This document shows, one piece after another, positions 63,955 through 64,000 of a stretch of 64,000 nucleotides of DNA. Numbering within the stretch: the first letter of the stretch is position 1; each line of letters begins with the position of its first letter. Location of the stretch: NCBI RefSeq assembly GCF_001514205.1, contig NZ_KQ948783.1, positions 114,921-178,920 of the forward strand, read 5' to 3'. The translations under genes were made by a program, and so were the position numbers. This DNA comes from Streptomyces griseoruber (GTDB taxonomy: Bacteria > Actinomycetota > Actinomycetes > Streptomycetales > Streptomycetaceae). Below the pieces are notes generated by a model that was given only the letters and a program-made list of their open reading frames with translations, was not told the origin of the DNA and did not search any database.

Positions 63955-64000
63955 TCAGGCCTTCGGGGCCACCTTGCTCAGGCCGTTGATGATGCGGTCC
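63955..64000 (-). CDS. C-terminal end of an unidentified gene
   Basis: An open frame enters from the right edge and ends with ...DRIINGLSKVAPKA and a TGA at 63955-63957. It lies directly after a convergent terminator, with GC-rich third positions, so it is probably a real gene end. Only 14 residues are visible, too few for a family call. Confidence 0.55.
   Translation of the reverse strand, partial: DRIINGLSKVAPKA

Overview
The window is chromosomal DNA from a Streptomyces or very close relative. Third codon positions are almost all G or C, many genes start with GTG, and several markers are typical of streptomycetes: a full 14-gene nuo operon plus a second partial nuo set, paired 'putative sensor' histidine kinases, a c-di-AMP riboswitch before a secreted transglycosylase, and a rare TTA codon in an integrase. 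The gene order matches, in my recollection, the S. coelicolor stretch from the nuo operon to the SLP1 integration site, read in reverse.

Region 1 (1-4.9 kb) is the end of an integrative element inserted at a tRNA-Tyr(GTA) gene. It carries a tyrosine integrase, an excisionase, a DUF3631 P-loop replication-type protein, and a lower-GC cargo pair: a DUF262 protein and an overlapping partial gene that may be a RelA/SpoT-type enzyme. A cluster of 9-bp iterons arranged as a large inverted repeat lies between the DUF3631 gene and xis. The far end of the element is outside the window.

Region 2 (5-9 kb) holds ordinary chromosomal genes: YajQ-family protein, GlsB-like membrane protein, APC permease, YccF protein and HtpX protease. 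Region 3 (9.0-19.2 kb, minus strand) is the second nuo cluster, nuoA2-B2-C2-H2-I2-J2-K2-L2-M2-N2. It lacks nuoD, E, F and G, and its NuoC2 has a tail of about 300 low-complexity residues. Region 4 (19.3-26.3 kb, plus strand) has two near-duplicate histidine kinases, a NarL-type regulator and a 2-oxoacid:ferredoxin oxidoreductase pair (korA, korB). The ferredoxin reduced by KorAB is a conceivable donor to the NADH-module-less Nuo2.

Region 5 (26.4-46.3 kb) is mixed: NmrA/QOR2-like quinone reductase, RarD-like transporter, VOC protein, secreted M28 aminopeptidase, a Pro/Ala-rich repeat protein, a degenerate P-loop protein, an amidase, an FMN reductase, a 169-bp intergenic inverted-repeat element, an ABC exporter with a LolA-like secreted protein, a polyprenyl diphosphate synthase (probably menaquinone side chain), the riboswitch and secreted transglycosylase, a HAD phosphatase, fumarylacetoacetase, an M56 peptidase, a flavoprotein pseudogene and RecQ.

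Region 6 (46.5-62.3 kb, minus strand) is the complete nuoA-N operon for respiratory complex I, tightly packed with overlapping start and stop codons. A good match to the Rex redox-repressor operator lies upstream of nuoA. Region 7 is a 743-bp promoter region, a secreted NlpC/P60 endopeptidase and the last codons of a further minus-strand gene.
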